Source: Embleya scabrispora DSM 41855 (GTDB lineage: Bacteria > Actinomycetota > Actinomycetes > Streptomycetales > Streptomycetaceae). From it: a DNA stretch of 42,769 nt. Positions 18,656 through 27,235 of this stretch are shown piece by piece. The stretch covers positions 1 to 42,769 of the forward strand of contig NZ_KB889714.1 of assembly GCF_000372745.1 (NCBI RefSeq), given 5' to 3'. The notes below the pieces were generated by a model. It worked only from the letters and a program-made list of their open reading frames with translations. It searched no databases and was not told the origin of the DNA. Position 1 is the first letter of the stretch. Each line of letters starts with the position of its first letter. Made by a program: the position numbers and the translations under genes.

Positions 18656-18657
18656 GG
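18531..18657. repeat. Streptomyces-type intergenic repeat, two direct copies plus an inverted one
   Basis: Two 41-base direct copies lie at 18531-18571 and 18572-18612, each with the core CCTCAAACGCCG. They are followed by an inverted core, CGGCGTTTGAGG, at 18620-18631 and a diverged copy near 18643-18657 (CCGGCGCCTGAGG). The second copy and the inverted core form a 16-base perfect stem (18585-18600 with 18616-18631). The core CGGCGTTTGAGG is familiar from intergenic regions of many Streptomyces genomes. It sits exactly at the point where the penicillin-binding protein remnant stops. Confidence 0.8.
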
Positions 18658-18705
18658 ACAGCAGGCCGCAGGCCGGCCACACCGAAGCCCTTGCCCGATC
18701 GGCCG

Positions 18706-18739
18706 CACGGCCCACCCGCACGGCCCACCCGCACGGCCC
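18706..18739. repeat. 13-base tandem repeat
   Basis: CACGGCCCACCCG occurs at 18706-18718 and 18719-18731, followed by the first eight bases of a third copy. It lies just beyond the 3' end of the alpha/beta hydrolase gene, between that gene and the intergenic repeat. Confidence 0.8.
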
Positions 18740-18743
18740 GATC

Positions 18744-19664
18744 TCAGGAACCGAAGGCCAACCCCACACTCCGGCCTATCTCGCGCCGTTGAAGGTAGAA
18801 ACAGGCCTTGTGCGGCTCCGCCCCATGCTCACCGGTGTAACCACCCCGCAGCACCGGCCCACCCTCCGCGGGGACCGGGAACATCCGCGACAGAGTGGGA
18901 TCGGCGGCCACGAGGTCGTCACGATCGGCCAGGTTCACCCAGTTCTCGACGAACGCCGGCGGCTGCGCGGGCTGCGGTCGCACCCACGAGTCGACGACGG
19001 TGTCCGGACCGAGCGGCGACCCGAGCGTGATCAACAGCGGCAGCGGTCTGCGCAGCCGGTGGGCGAGTTCGTAGGCGACCACCGCACCGAGCGAGTGCCC
19101 GATCACCACCTTGGTGTCGAAGCCGATCTCGGCACCGACTCGATCGAGCACCCGATTCCGGGTCTGATCATCCGTCAGGTATCGGGTCAGCTGGGTCAGC
19201 GCCTTGTTCACGAAGCCACCGGCCGAGCCCGGTCCGTCGGCGGCGAACCAGCGCAACCCGGCGAGCCCACACGTGGGGGAGAGCACGACGGTGCGACCCG
19301 TCTCCCCCGGCCCGCCCTCCAGGCGGGCGATCTCCCTTGCCGCGCGCTGCCGTTCCGGCGGAACCGAACCGCGAACCGCGGCGCGATCCAGCCATTCGCG
19401 ACCGATGCGCGCGGTCACCTCGTGCTGGATGTCCTCGTCGATCATCTCGCCCTGCGACGGGTGTCGGCGGAGCAGGTCACCATAGAACGCCATCCGCGCG
19501 TCGATCCCGCGACGGGTGTGGCGGTACTTCCACAGACGATCCGCGACCTCGGGAAACCCCGCGGCCTTCACTCCCCGGGCCAGTCGTGGGACCCACTCCT
19601 CCTCGAGCGTGTGGGCCGACCTGTATTCCTGCGCGATCCCGTGTACCAGCACGATGGCGGCCAT
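18744..19664 (-). CDS. Alpha/beta-hydrolase-fold protein
   Basis: A 306-residue predicted serine hydrolase. The N-terminus IVLVHGIAQEYRSAHTLE carries the oxyanion His-Gly of the fold. The nucleophile elbow is Gly-His-Ser191-Leu-Gly in VVIGHSLGAVVAYEL. A helical insertion separates the two (about residues 40-160), longer than in simple esterases. Asp/His candidates for the triad lie in the C-terminal third (LADRDDLV and EPHKACF). No signal peptide is present, so it is probably cytoplasmic. The substrate is unknown. ATG at 19664 is preferred over an upstream TTG because GGGAGGGG lies at the right distance. It stands alone with repeat-rich DNA downstream. Confidence 0.78.
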   Translation of the reverse strand: MAAIVLVHGIAQEYRSAHTLEEEWVPRLARGVKAAGFPEVADRLWKYRHTRRGIDARMAFYGDLLRRHPSQGEMIDEDIQHEVTARIGREWLDRAAVRGSVPPERQRAAREIARLEGGPGETGRTVVLSPTCGLAGLRWFAADGPGSAGGFVNKALTQLTRYLTDDQTRNRVLDRVGAEIGFDTKVVIGHSLGAVVAYELAHRLRRPLPLLITLGSPLGPDTVVDSWVRPQPAQPPAFVENWVNLADRDDLVAADPTLSRMFPVPAEGGPVLRGGYTGEHGAEPHKACFYLQRREIGRSVGLAFGS

Positions 19665-20024
19665 CGTGTCCCCTCCCAAGCCCCGAGTTCTTGACGAGCG
19701 CGCTCTCGGACGCCGGGCCCAAGAGTTGTGCGAAAGGCCGATCGACGCGGGGGGACGCAGACCGGAGAGTGGCTTCGCAAGGTTCTCTTACCCAGTCGGT
19801 AACGGAAGTTGGCATTTGAGTGAAGTTACTTCCGGGTTGTTCGACGAGATGTGCCATCCGGCCGGAAATGCACGCACCTGGCCGGCGGTGCGGGGCCGAC
19901 GCGAGGGCCGACGGGCGGCCCTGGGCGGGACGCGATCCGGGCCGGTCGGTCCGTCACGGAATCCGTTCCGGCTTCGCAATAGACTTGGCGCCCACACCCG
20001 ACGAAACCGAAGGAACCCGCCTGC
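19665..20024. other. Divergent intergenic region before gatC
   Basis: No gene was seen in these 360 bases. It lies between the divergent hydrolase and gatC genes and must hold both promoters. A short inverted repeat TTACC-N5-GGTAA lies at 19788-19802, in the most AT-rich part, and could be a regulator site. AATAGACTTGG about 45 bases before gatC offers a possible -10 (TAGACT) without a clear -35. Confidence 0.45.
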
Positions 20025-20321
20025 ATGCCTGGCATCACGCGCGAGGAGGTCGCCCACCTCGCCCGGCTGTCGCGGCTGGAGCTCGGGGCCGAGGAGCTTG
20101 ATCACCTCGCCGCGCAGCTCGACGACATCATCGGCGCGGTCGCCCGCGTCGCCGAGGTCGCAGCCGACGACATCCCGCCGACCTCGCACCCGCTGCCGTT
20201 GACGAACGTCATGCGACCGGACGTCATCCGCCCCGGGCTCAGTCCCGAGGAGGCGCTGTCCGGTGCGCCGGCCGCCGAAGAGCAGCGTTTCCGGGTGCCC
20301 CGCATCCTGGGAGAGGAGTGA
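20025..20321 (+). CDS. gatC: Aspartyl/glutamyl-tRNA amidotransferase subunit C
   Basis: A 98-residue GatC of normal length, with the N-terminal [17 protein letters not shown] helix and the C-terminal VPRIL that contacts GatA. GatCAB converts Glu-tRNA(Gln) and Asp-tRNA(Asn) to the correct amide-charged tRNAs; GatC stabilises the GatA-GatB complex. It is the first gene of gatC-gatA-small ORF-gatB, and its stop overlaps a possible GTG of gatA. AAGGAACC precedes the ATG. Confidence 0.95.
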   Translation: MPGITREEVAHLARLSRLELGAEELDHLAAQLDDIIGAVARVAEVAADDIPPTSHPLPLTNVMRPDVIRPGLSPEEALSGAPAAEEQRFRVPRILGEE

Positions 20322-20326
20322 CGGCC

Positions 20327-21820
20327 ATGACCGAGACCATTCGCTGGACCGCGGCCGAGACCGCCTCCGCGATCGCCGACGGCAAGGTCACCGCCGTCGA
20401 GGTCGCCCAGGCCCACCTGGACCGCATCGAGGCCGTCGACGCCAAGGTGCACGCGTTCCTGCACGTGGACGCGGACGGCGCGCTCGCCGCGGCCAAGGCC
20501 GTCGACGACGCCCGCGCGCGCGGCGACCGGCTCGGCCCGCTGGCCGGTGTGCCGCTCGCGCTCAAGGACGTGTTCACCACCAAGGGCGTGCCGACCACGT
20601 GCGGGTCGAAAATGCTCGACGGCTGGAAGCCGCCGTACGACGCGACGCTGACCCGCCGGCTCAAGGACGCGGGCGTGGTCATCCTCGGCAAGACCAACAT
20701 GGACGAGTTCGCCATGGGGTCCTCCACCGAGAACTCCGCGTACGGCCCGACCGGCAACCCGTGGGATCCGAGCCGGGTCCCCGGTGGCTCCGGCGGTGGT
20801 TCGGCCGCCGCCATCGCGTCCTTCCAGGCGCCGCTGGCGATCGGTACGGACACCGGCGGCTCGATCCGCCAGCCCGCCGCACTCACCGGCACGGTCGGCG
20901 TCAAGCCCACCTACGGCGGCGTCTCCCGCTACGGCCTGGTCGCCTTCTCGTCCTCGCTCGACCAGGGCGGCCCGTGCGCCCGTACCGTGCTCGACGCCGC
21001 ACTGCTGCACGAGGCGATCGCCGGGCACGACCCGCTCGACTCGACCTCGATCGACGCCCCGGTGCCCAACGTGGTCGAGGCCGCGCGCAGCGGCAGCGTC
21101 AAGGGCCTGCGGATCGGCGTGGTCAAGGAGTTCGCCGGCGAGGGCTACCAGGCGGGCGTGCTGGCGCGCTTCGCCGAGGCGGTCGAGCTGCTGCGCGAAC
21201 TGGGCGCCGAGATCGTCGAGATCTCCTGCCCGAACTTCACCTACGCGATGCCGGCCTACTACCTGATCGCCCCCTCGGAGGCGTCGTCCAACCTCGCCCG
21301 CTTCGACGCGATGCGTTACGGCCTGCGGGTCGGCGACGACGGCGAGCACTCGGCCGAGGAGGTCATGTCGCTGACCCGCGAGGCCGGCTTCGGCGCCGAG
21401 GTCAAGCGCCGGATCATGCTCGGCACGTACGCGCTGTCCTCGGGCTACTACGACGCGTACTACGGCCAGGCGCAGAAGGTTCGCACGCTCATCACCCGCG
21501 ACTTCGAGGCCGCCTTCGGGCAGGTGGACGTGCTCGTCTCGCCGACCACGCCGACCACCGCGTTCCCGATCGGGGAGCGCGCGGACGACCCGATGGCGAT
21601 GTACCTCGCGGACCTGTGCACCATCCCGTCCAACCTCGCGGGCAACGCCGCGATGTCGCTGCCGTGCGGCCTCGCGGACGAGGACGGCCTGCCGGTCGGC
21701 CTGCAGATCATCGCGCCGGCCATGGCCGACGACCGGCTGTACCGGGTGGGCGCCGCCGTCGAGGCCGCGTACCTGTCCCGCTGGGGTGCCCCGCTGCTCG
21801 ACCGCGCACCCGCGCTCTGA
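20327..21820 (+). CDS. gatA: Glutamyl-tRNA(Gln) amidotransferase subunit A
   Basis: A 497-residue amidase-signature enzyme that releases ammonia from glutamine for GatB. The Ser-cis-Ser-Lys triad is visible: Lys80 in PLALKD, Ser155 in [10 protein letters not shown] and Ser179 in [12 protein letters not shown]. The length is normal for the family. ATG at 20327 is preferred to the GTG overlapping the gatC stop, because GAGAGGAG lies eight bases before the ATG. It is five bases from gatC and 17 from the following small gene. Confidence 0.96.
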   Translation: MTETIRWTAAETASAIADGKVTAVEVAQAHLDRIEAVDAKVHAFLHVDADGALAAAKAVDDARARGDRLGPLAGVPLALKDVFTTKGVPTTCGSKMLDGWKPPYDATLTRRLKDAGVVILGKTNMDEFAMGSSTENSAYGPTGNPWDPSRVPGGSGGGSAAAIASFQAPLAIGTDTGGSIRQPAALTGTVGVKPTYGGVSRYGLVAFSSSLDQGGPCARTVLDAALLHEAIAGHDPLDSTSIDAPVPNVVEAARSGSVKGLRIGVVKEFAGEGYQAGVLARFAEAVELLRELGAEIVEISCPNFTYAMPAYYLIAPSEASSNLARFDAMRYGLRVGDDGEHSAEEVMSLTREAGFGAEVKRRIMLGTYALSSGYYDAYYGQAQKVRTLITRDFEAAFGQVDVLVSPTTPTTAFPIGERADDPMAMYLADLCTIPSNLAGNAAMSLPCGLADEDGLPVGLQIIAPAMADDRLYRVGAAVEAAYLSRWGAPLLDRAPAL

Positions 21821-21837
21821 CTTTTCGAGGAGTCGAT

Positions 21838-22074
21838 ATGGCCAAGAAGAAGAAAGCCCCCAAGAGCAACGTCGCCAAGGTCTTCAGCGTCGGCATGCAG
21901 CTGTTCGGTGCGATCGGCGTGCTCAAGCAGATCAAGGAGGCCCGCGGCAAGAACGACAAGCTGGAGCTGGCCGACGCGGTGATCAGCGCAGCCGCCGTGG
22001 TCACCGGCTTCGCGCTGCTGATCCGTGCCATGCGCGAGGTCGAGGAAGAGCTGACGGAGGCCGACGTCCTGTGA
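21838..22074 (+). CDS. Conserved small protein between gatA and gatB
   Basis: A 78-residue protein with a very basic N-terminus ([10 protein letters not shown]) followed by an amphipathic segment and a hydrophobic stretch (about 45-62, [19 protein letters not shown]) that could be a membrane helix. CGAGGAG precedes the ATG. It overlaps gatB by three bases (GTGA), so it is translationally coupled to it. A small gene at this place is, from memory, conserved in Streptomyces (SCO5500 position). Its function is unknown; the arrangement suggests it is made together with the amidotransferase. Confidence 0.85.
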   Translation: MAKKKKAPKSNVAKVFSVGMQLFGAIGVLKQIKEARGKNDKLELADAVISAAAVVTGFALLIRAMREVEEELTEADVL

Positions 22075-23573
22075 GTACCACCAGCCTGATGTCCTACGAG
22101 GACGCGCTGGAGACCTACGACCCGGTGATGGGCCTGGAGGTCCACGTCGAGCTGGGCACCGCGACCAAGATGTTCTGCGGCTGCTCGACCGAGTTCGGCG
22201 CGGAACCCAACAGCCAGGTCTGTCCGACCTGTCTGGGCATGCCCGGCGCGCTGCCCGTGGTCAACGCGGTCGCGGTCGAGTCGGCGATCCGGATCGGCCT
22301 CGCGCTCAACTGCAACATCGCCGAGTGGTGCCGCTTCGCCCGGAAGAACTACTTCTATCCGGACATGCCGAAGAACTTCCAGACCTCGCAGTACGACGAG
22401 CCGATCGCGTTCGAGGGGTACCTCGACGTCCAGGTCGAGGGCAAGACCTGGCGGGTGGAGATCGAGCGCGCGCACATGGAGGAGGACACCGGCAAGTCGC
22501 TGCACATGGGCGGCGCCACCGGTCGCATCCACGGCGCGGACTACTCGCTGCTCGACTACAACCGGTGCGGCATCCCGCTGATCGAGATCGTCACCAAGCC
22601 GATCGAGGGCGCGGGCGAACTGGCCCCGCTGGTGGCCAAGGCGTACGTGGCCGAGCTGCGCGAGCTGATCCGCGCGCTCGGGGTGTCCGAGGCCCGGATG
22701 GAACTCGGCCAGATGCGCTGCGACGCGAACCTGTCGCTGCGCCCCAAGGGCCGGGAGAAGTTCGGCACCCGCAGCGAGACCAAGAACGTCAACTCGCTGC
22801 GTTCGGTGGAGCGGGCCATCCGGTTCGAGATCCAGCGGCACGCCACCGTCCTGACCGACGGCGGCACCATCGTGCAGGAGACCCGGCACTTCCACGAGGA
22901 CGACGGCAGCACCACCGCAGGCCGGATCAAGGAAGAGGCCGAGGACTACCGCTACTTCCCCGAGCCCGATCTGGTGCCCGTCGCGCCCTCGCGCGAGTGG
23001 GTCGAGGAGCTGCGCGCCACGCTGCCCGAGCTCCCGTCGCTGCGCCGCGCCCGGCTCCAAGCCGAGTGGGGCGTCAACGACTTCGAGATGCAGTCGATGG
23101 TCAACGCCGGTGTGCTCGACGTGATCCTGGCCACGATCGACGCCGGGGCCCACGCGGACGCGGCGCGCAAGTGGTGGCTGGGCGAGTTGTCCCGGCGGGC
23201 CAACGAGCGCGGCGTCGAGGTGGCCACGCTGCCGATCACCGCGGCCCAGGTCGCGCGGGTGGCGGCGCTGGTCGAGAGCGGCGAACTGAACGACAAGCTG
23301 GCCCGCCAGGTGATCGACGGCGTGCTCGCCGGCGAGGGCGAGCCGGACGCGGTGGTCGAGGCGCGCGGGCTCAAGGTCGTCTCCGACGACTCCGCGCTCG
23401 GCGCGGCCGTGGACGAGGCGATCGCGGCCAACGCGGGCATCGCCGACAAGATCCGCGGCGGCAAGGTGCAGGCGGTCGGGGCCCTGGTCGGCGCGGTCAT
23501 GAAGACCACCCGCGGACAGGCCGACGCGGCCCGGGTGCGCGAGCTGATCCTGGAGCGCCTGGGCGTGTCCTGA
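22071..23573 (+). CDS. gatB: Aspartyl/glutamyl-tRNA amidotransferase subunit B
   Basis: A 500-residue GatB, the subunit that binds and phosphorylates the misacylated tRNA and transfers ammonia. The N-terminal GLEVHVEL and the cysteine cluster (FCGCSTEF, then [16 protein letters not shown]) are diagnostic. [16 protein letters not shown] and the [16 protein letters not shown] block follow, with the helical YqeY-type tail domain from about residue 355. The GTG start overlaps the preceding stop; a later ATG at 22089 is possible. GGAGG lies ten bases before GTG. A strong hairpin follows the gene. Confidence 0.96.
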   Translation: MSTTSLMSYEDALETYDPVMGLEVHVELGTATKMFCGCSTEFGAEPNSQVCPTCLGMPGALPVVNAVAVESAIRIGLALNCNIAEWCRFARKNYFYPDMPKNFQTSQYDEPIAFEGYLDVQVEGKTWRVEIERAHMEEDTGKSLHMGGATGRIHGADYSLLDYNRCGIPLIEIVTKPIEGAGELAPLVAKAYVAELRELIRALGVSEARMELGQMRCDANLSLRPKGREKFGTRSETKNVNSLRSVERAIRFEIQRHATVLTDGGTIVQETRHFHEDDGSTTAGRIKEEAEDYRYFPEPDLVPVAPSREWVEELRATLPELPSLRRARLQAEWGVNDFEMQSMVNAGVLDVILATIDAGAHADAARKWWLGELSRRANERGVEVATLPITAAQVARVAALVESGELNDKLARQVIDGVLAGEGEPDAVVEARGLKVVSDDSALGAAVDEAIAANAGIADKIRGGKVQAVGALVGAVMKTTRGQADAARVRELILERLGVS

Positions 23574-23598
23574 CGAAACACCACTCGGTCCCACCGAG

Positions 23599-23633
23599 GA
23601 GGGCCCTCGATCGCGGTGCGATCGAGGGCCCTC
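23599..23633 (+). terminator. Terminator after gatB
   Basis: Perfect 16-base arms (23599-23614 and 23618-23633) around a 3-base loop lie 25 bases after the gatB stop. The stem is very strong. There is no U tract, as usual for this group. Confidence 0.85.
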
Positions 23634-23866
23634 GGCCGTATCTGCCCGGTGTGCGCCCGCGGACCACCGCGACGCGATGTTCGGCCGGGGTTCTCCTGAG
23701 GTCTGTACGACCCCCTTATCGGGTTCTCCCCAGGCGCCTTAGATCGATCCCGGACGAGCCGAGCACCGCGGATGCGGCATCCGACCGATGTCCGCGGGCC
23801 CCCTGGGACGCGAGGCTCGTAGCACGAGCCGGAGCGACCGGTTCGGGGGACCAGGAGGTCGACACC

Positions 23867-24091
23867 ATGTTGGAGTACGAACTGTTCCGAGCCCGTGAGC
23901 GCGAGCTGCGGGCGACCGCCGACCAGGACCGCATGGTCCGCGAGGCGCTGCGAGCCGGCCGGCGTGCGGCCAAGGCGGCCCGGGTGGCCCGGCGCGAGGA
24001 GCGGCGAACCGGCCGAGGCGCCGGCGGGCTCAGCTCCGATCGCAGCCTGATCGGGTGGAGGGTATCCGGTCTGCACCTGCACGCGCGGTAA
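23867..24091 (+). CDS. Small basic helical protein
   Basis: A 74-residue, arginine-rich protein that begins MLEYELFRARERELRATADQ and continues as one long predicted helix (about residues 3-48) with heptad-like spacing. It has no membrane segment. A very strong AGGAGG seven bases before the ATG argues that it is translated well. Small proteins with this MLEYEL-type start and Arg/Ala-rich helix are common in streptomycetes; their function is unknown. It is followed by a large inverted repeat and the LAL regulator. Confidence 0.75.
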   Translation: MLEYELFRARERELRATADQDRMVREALRAGRRAAKAARVARREERRTGRGAGGLSSDRSLIGWRVSGLHLHAR

Positions 24092-24106
24092 GCACGTGAT
24101 GCCCGC

Positions 24107-24160
24107 CACGCCCGCCGAAACCTGTTGGTTGACCTGCGCAAACGGGTTTCGCCGGGCGTG
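24107..24160 (+). terminator. Inverted repeat between the small gene and the LAL regulator
   Basis: Arms of 16 bases (24107-24122 and 24145-24160) match with one mismatch around a 22-base spacer. The repeat lies 15 bases after the stop of the small gene and 32 before the start of the regulator, so it may terminate the first or act in the leader of the second. AAAACCCC follows. Confidence 0.6.
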
Positions 24161-24192
24161 AAAACCCCGGCTGCGAAGCGGAGGAACATGAC

Positions 24193-27138
24193 ATGCTCGG
24201 CACTGTGGCGAGTACTTCTGTTTCTCCCGTGTTCGTAGGCCGGTCATTGGAAATGGCGCGGTTCCTCACGGCCCTGCGCGAAGCCGACGAGGGCACGCCG
24301 GGCGTCGTGCTCGTCGGGGGCGAGGCCGGCGTCGGCAAGACGCGCCTGCTCCAGGAGTTCCTGGAGCGCGCCGAGGCACAGGGCGCGGTGACCGCCGTCG
24401 GCGGCTGTCTGGAGCTGGGCGCGGAGAGTCTGCCGTTCGCGCCGATCTCGGCGGCGCTGCGCACCCTCTCCCGCCGGATCGGCCCCGAACTGGCCGAGGC
24501 GGTCGCCGGGCGCGAGCGCGACCTCGCGTGGCTGCTGCCCGACCTGGCGCCGGGCGCGATCGCGCGCGACGGCGAGTTCGACCGGGTCCGGCTGTTCGAG
24601 CTGATGCTCGGCCTGCTGGAGCGACTGGGCGGCGACCGTACGCTCGTGATCGCGATCGAGGACCTGCACTGGGCCGACTCGTCCACCCGTGAGCTGCTCG
24701 GCTTCCTGTTCCGGCTGCTGCGCACCGGCCGGATCCTGATCGTGGGGACGTATCGGGCGGACGCGGTCGGCCGGCGGCATCCGCTGCGGTCCTTCCTGGC
24801 CGAGCTGGACCGGGTGCACAACGTCTCCCGGATCGACCTGGCCAGGCTCACCCGGGCCCAGGTCGGCGAGCAGTTGCGCGGCATCCTGCGCGAGGATCCG
24901 CCGCGGCGCCTGACTCGCCAGATCTTTCAGAAGTCCGAGGGGAACGCGTTCTTCGTCGAGGAGCTCGCGTGCAGCATCCGGGACGGACAACTCACCGGCA
25001 TCTCCGACACGTTGCGTGATCTGCTGCTGATCCGGATCGAGGAGTTGTCCGAGGACACCCAGAAGGTGATCCGACTGGCCGCGATCGGCGGGGTCACCGT
25101 CGGCCACCGGCTGCTCACCGAGGTCTCCTGGCTGGACCCGGATCGCCTGGAGGAGGCGCTGCGCACGGCGGTGTCCGCGCACGTGCTGGTGCCGGTCGGT
25201 GAGGAGTTCCAGTTCCGCCATTCGCTGGTGCGCACCGCGATCCGCGAGGACCTGATGCCGGGTGAGCGGGTCCGCCTCTACGCCACCTTCGCCGAGGCGC
25301 TCGAGCGCTGCCCGGACATGGTCGCGGCCGACGAATTGCGCGGGCGGATCGCGACCTACTGGTTCCACGCCGGCAAGGCGGTCAAGGCGCTGCCCGCGGT
25401 GCTCGCCGCGGCCGAGGCGGCACGCGAGCGGTATGCCTTCGACGAACGCACCCGGCTGCTGGAGCGGGCGCTGCTGCTGTGGGAGCAGGTGCCCGATCCC
25501 GAGCAGTTGAGCGGTCGTCGCCTGCTCGACATCTACATGGAGGCGGTCACCGCGGCTCGACTGGGCAGCGAGCGCGAGTTGGCCATCCACTTCTGCAAGC
25601 GCGCGATCCAACTGGTGGACCCGGTCGCCGAACCCGAATTGGCCGCGTTCCTGTGGCGGGAGAAGGCGCGCGGCCTGCGCAACCTGTGCCGCTCCTCGGG
25701 CAGGCCGGAGCTGCGCCGGGCGCAACAGATCCTGGAGGGGCTGCCGCCGTCGATGGAACAGGCCCGGGTGCTCGCGCACATCGCCCGGGACCGCATGCTC
25801 GACGGCGAGGGCAGCGAGGCGATAGCCGAGGCCATGCTCGCGCTGGAGCGCGCACGCACCGTGGACAGCCCCGACATCGAGGCGGAGGCGCGCAAGACGC
25901 TCGCGTGCGGCCTGGTGCAGATCGGCCGGATCGAGGAGGGGATGGCGCAACTCGCGCTGGCCGAGGAAGGCGCGATCAGGAGCAGCGAGCCGGACAGCCT
26001 GGTGCACATCCTGAGCAACAAGGCGTCGTTGCTGGAGGGGCTGGGCCGGCACCGGGAGAGCGCGGTGGCCGCGCGGCGCGCGATGGACATCGCCGGCGAG
26101 CGCGGACTCACCCGCACGTCGGGCTCGTTCGCGCTGGGCAACCTCGCCGAGTCGCTGCTCTCGGCCGGCGATTGGGCCGACCTGGAGACGCTGGTGGAGA
26201 AGACCCTCGACCTGGACCCCGGACCGCAGACCACCCGCCATCTCGAACTGCAACTGGTCGACCTGTGCCTGGCCCGGGGCGACGTGCGCGGTGCGACCGC
26301 GCATCTCAAGCGGTCCCGGCTGGCCGCCGGCTCGCGCTACGTGGAGGCGCAATACGCGATCCCGCTGGCGCGCGCCGAGATTCGGGTGGCCGAGGCGCAG
26401 GGCCGGCTGGACGAATCCCGCGAGGCGCTGGTCGCGGCCCTGGAGGGGGTCGGCTGCCCGCCGGGACACCAGCGCTACATGTGGCAGCTGCTCGCCGACG
26501 CGGCCGCGAACGAGGCGGACGCGCGCACCTCGACCGTGCGTCCGCGCGAATCCGAACTCAAGGCCCGCCAGGACATCGCCGACCGGATCGAGGCGATGGC
26601 CGGATCGCTCGCGGTGGACTGCGCGCTGGACGCGGCGTACGCATCGCTGGTCAAGGCCGAGCTGGCCCGGGCGGCCGGCACCGACGACGCCGAGTTGTGG
26701 GGACGGGTCGTGTGCGCCTGGGAGCTGACCGAGCAGCCCTACCGCACGGCCTGGGCCCGATTCCGGCACGCGGAGACCCTCCTCGCGGCCGGCGACCGCG
26801 ACGCCGCCGCGCTCCCGCTGGCCACCGCCGCGGAGGTGGCCGTCCTCCTGGACGCCAAGACCCTGCGCGAACTCATCGACCTGCTCACCCGCCGCGCCCG
26901 GATGGCCCCCACCGCCCAGGGCGACCCGGGCACGCCGCTGCCGACCCTGACGCCACGCGAGATCGACGTGCTGCGGCTGGTCGCCGACGGCCGCAGCAAC
27001 CGACAGATCGCCGAAGAGCTCTACATCAGCGTCAAGACGGCCAGCGTCCACGTGTCCAACATCCTGGCCAAGCTCGAAGTCACCGGCCGAGGCGAAGCCG
27101 CCGCCGTGGCCCACCGACTGCACCTGGTCGACGGCTAG
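24193..27138 (+). CDS. LAL-type LuxR-family transcriptional regulator
   Basis: A 981-residue regulator of the large ATP-binding LuxR type. Residues 43-50 are a Walker A (GEAGVGKT) and about 151-162 a Walker B (LVIAIEDLHWAD) in an N-terminal STAND-type ATPase. A long helical, TPR-like middle part follows (about 380-900). The last 65 residues are a LuxR/NarL helix-turn-helix (LTPREIDVLRLVADGRSNRQ and on to the end). Proteins of this type often activate carbon-use or natural-product genes in response to a ligand bound by the TPR region. The target is not apparent. It is monocistronic as far as can be seen; the neighbour on the right converges. Confidence 0.93.
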   Translation: MLGTVASTSVSPVFVGRSLEMARFLTALREADEGTPGVVLVGGEAGVGKTRLLQEFLERAEAQGAVTAVGGCLELGAESLPFAPISAALRTLSRRIGPELAEAVAGRERDLAWLLPDLAPGAIARDGEFDRVRLFELMLGLLERLGGDRTLVIAIEDLHWADSSTRELLGFLFRLLRTGRILIVGTYRADAVGRRHPLRSFLAELDRVHNVSRIDLARLTRAQVGEQLRGILREDPPRRLTRQIFQKSEGNAFFVEELACSIRDGQLTGISDTLRDLLLIRIEELSEDTQKVIRLAAIGGVTVGHRLLTEVSWLDPDRLEEALRTAVSAHVLVPVGEEFQFRHSLVRTAIREDLMPGERVRLYATFAEALERCPDMVAADELRGRIATYWFHAGKAVKALPAVLAAAEAARERYAFDERTRLLERALLLWEQVPDPEQLSGRRLLDIYMEAVTAARLGSERELAIHFCKRAIQLVDPVAEPELAAFLWREKARGLRNLCRSSGRPELRRAQQILEGLPPSMEQARVLAHIARDRMLDGEGSEAIAEAMLALERARTVDSPDIEAEARKTLACGLVQIGRIEEGMAQLALAEEGAIRSSEPDSLVHILSNKASLLEGLGRHRESAVAARRAMDIAGERGLTRTSGSFALGNLAESLLSAGDWADLETLVEKTLDLDPGPQTTRHLELQLVDLCLARGDVRGATAHLKRSRLAAGSRYVEAQYAIPLARAEIRVAEAQGRLDESREALVAALEGVGCPPGHQRYMWQLLADAAANEADARTSTVRPRESELKARQDIADRIEAMAGSLAVDCALDAAYASLVKAELARAAGTDDAELWGRVVCAWELTEQPYRTAWARFRHAETLLAAGDRDAAALPLATAAEVAVLLDAKTLRELIDLLTRRARMAPTAQGDPGTPLPTLTPREIDVLRLVADGRSNRQIAEELYISVKTASVHVSNILAKLEVTGRGEAAAVAHRLHLVDG

Positions 27139-27235
27139 AGGGCCGGAGCAGCCCACCCGATGCCGGTGAAACCCGACCTCCGCAGCCAAGGCAACGGGTG
27201 GGGTACGGCCGGCGCCGACCGATAACAAACCGCCG

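Noticed and set aside
18531-18739. Direct repeats as a possible CRISPR array
   Set aside because: The 41-base copies are adjacent without spacers and one is inverted; there are no cas genes.
21708-23594. Long minus-strand open frame (628 codons) opposite gatB
   Set aside because: It is the antisense of a certain gene, His/Arg/Leu-rich with no family resemblance; long antisense frames are normal at this G+C.
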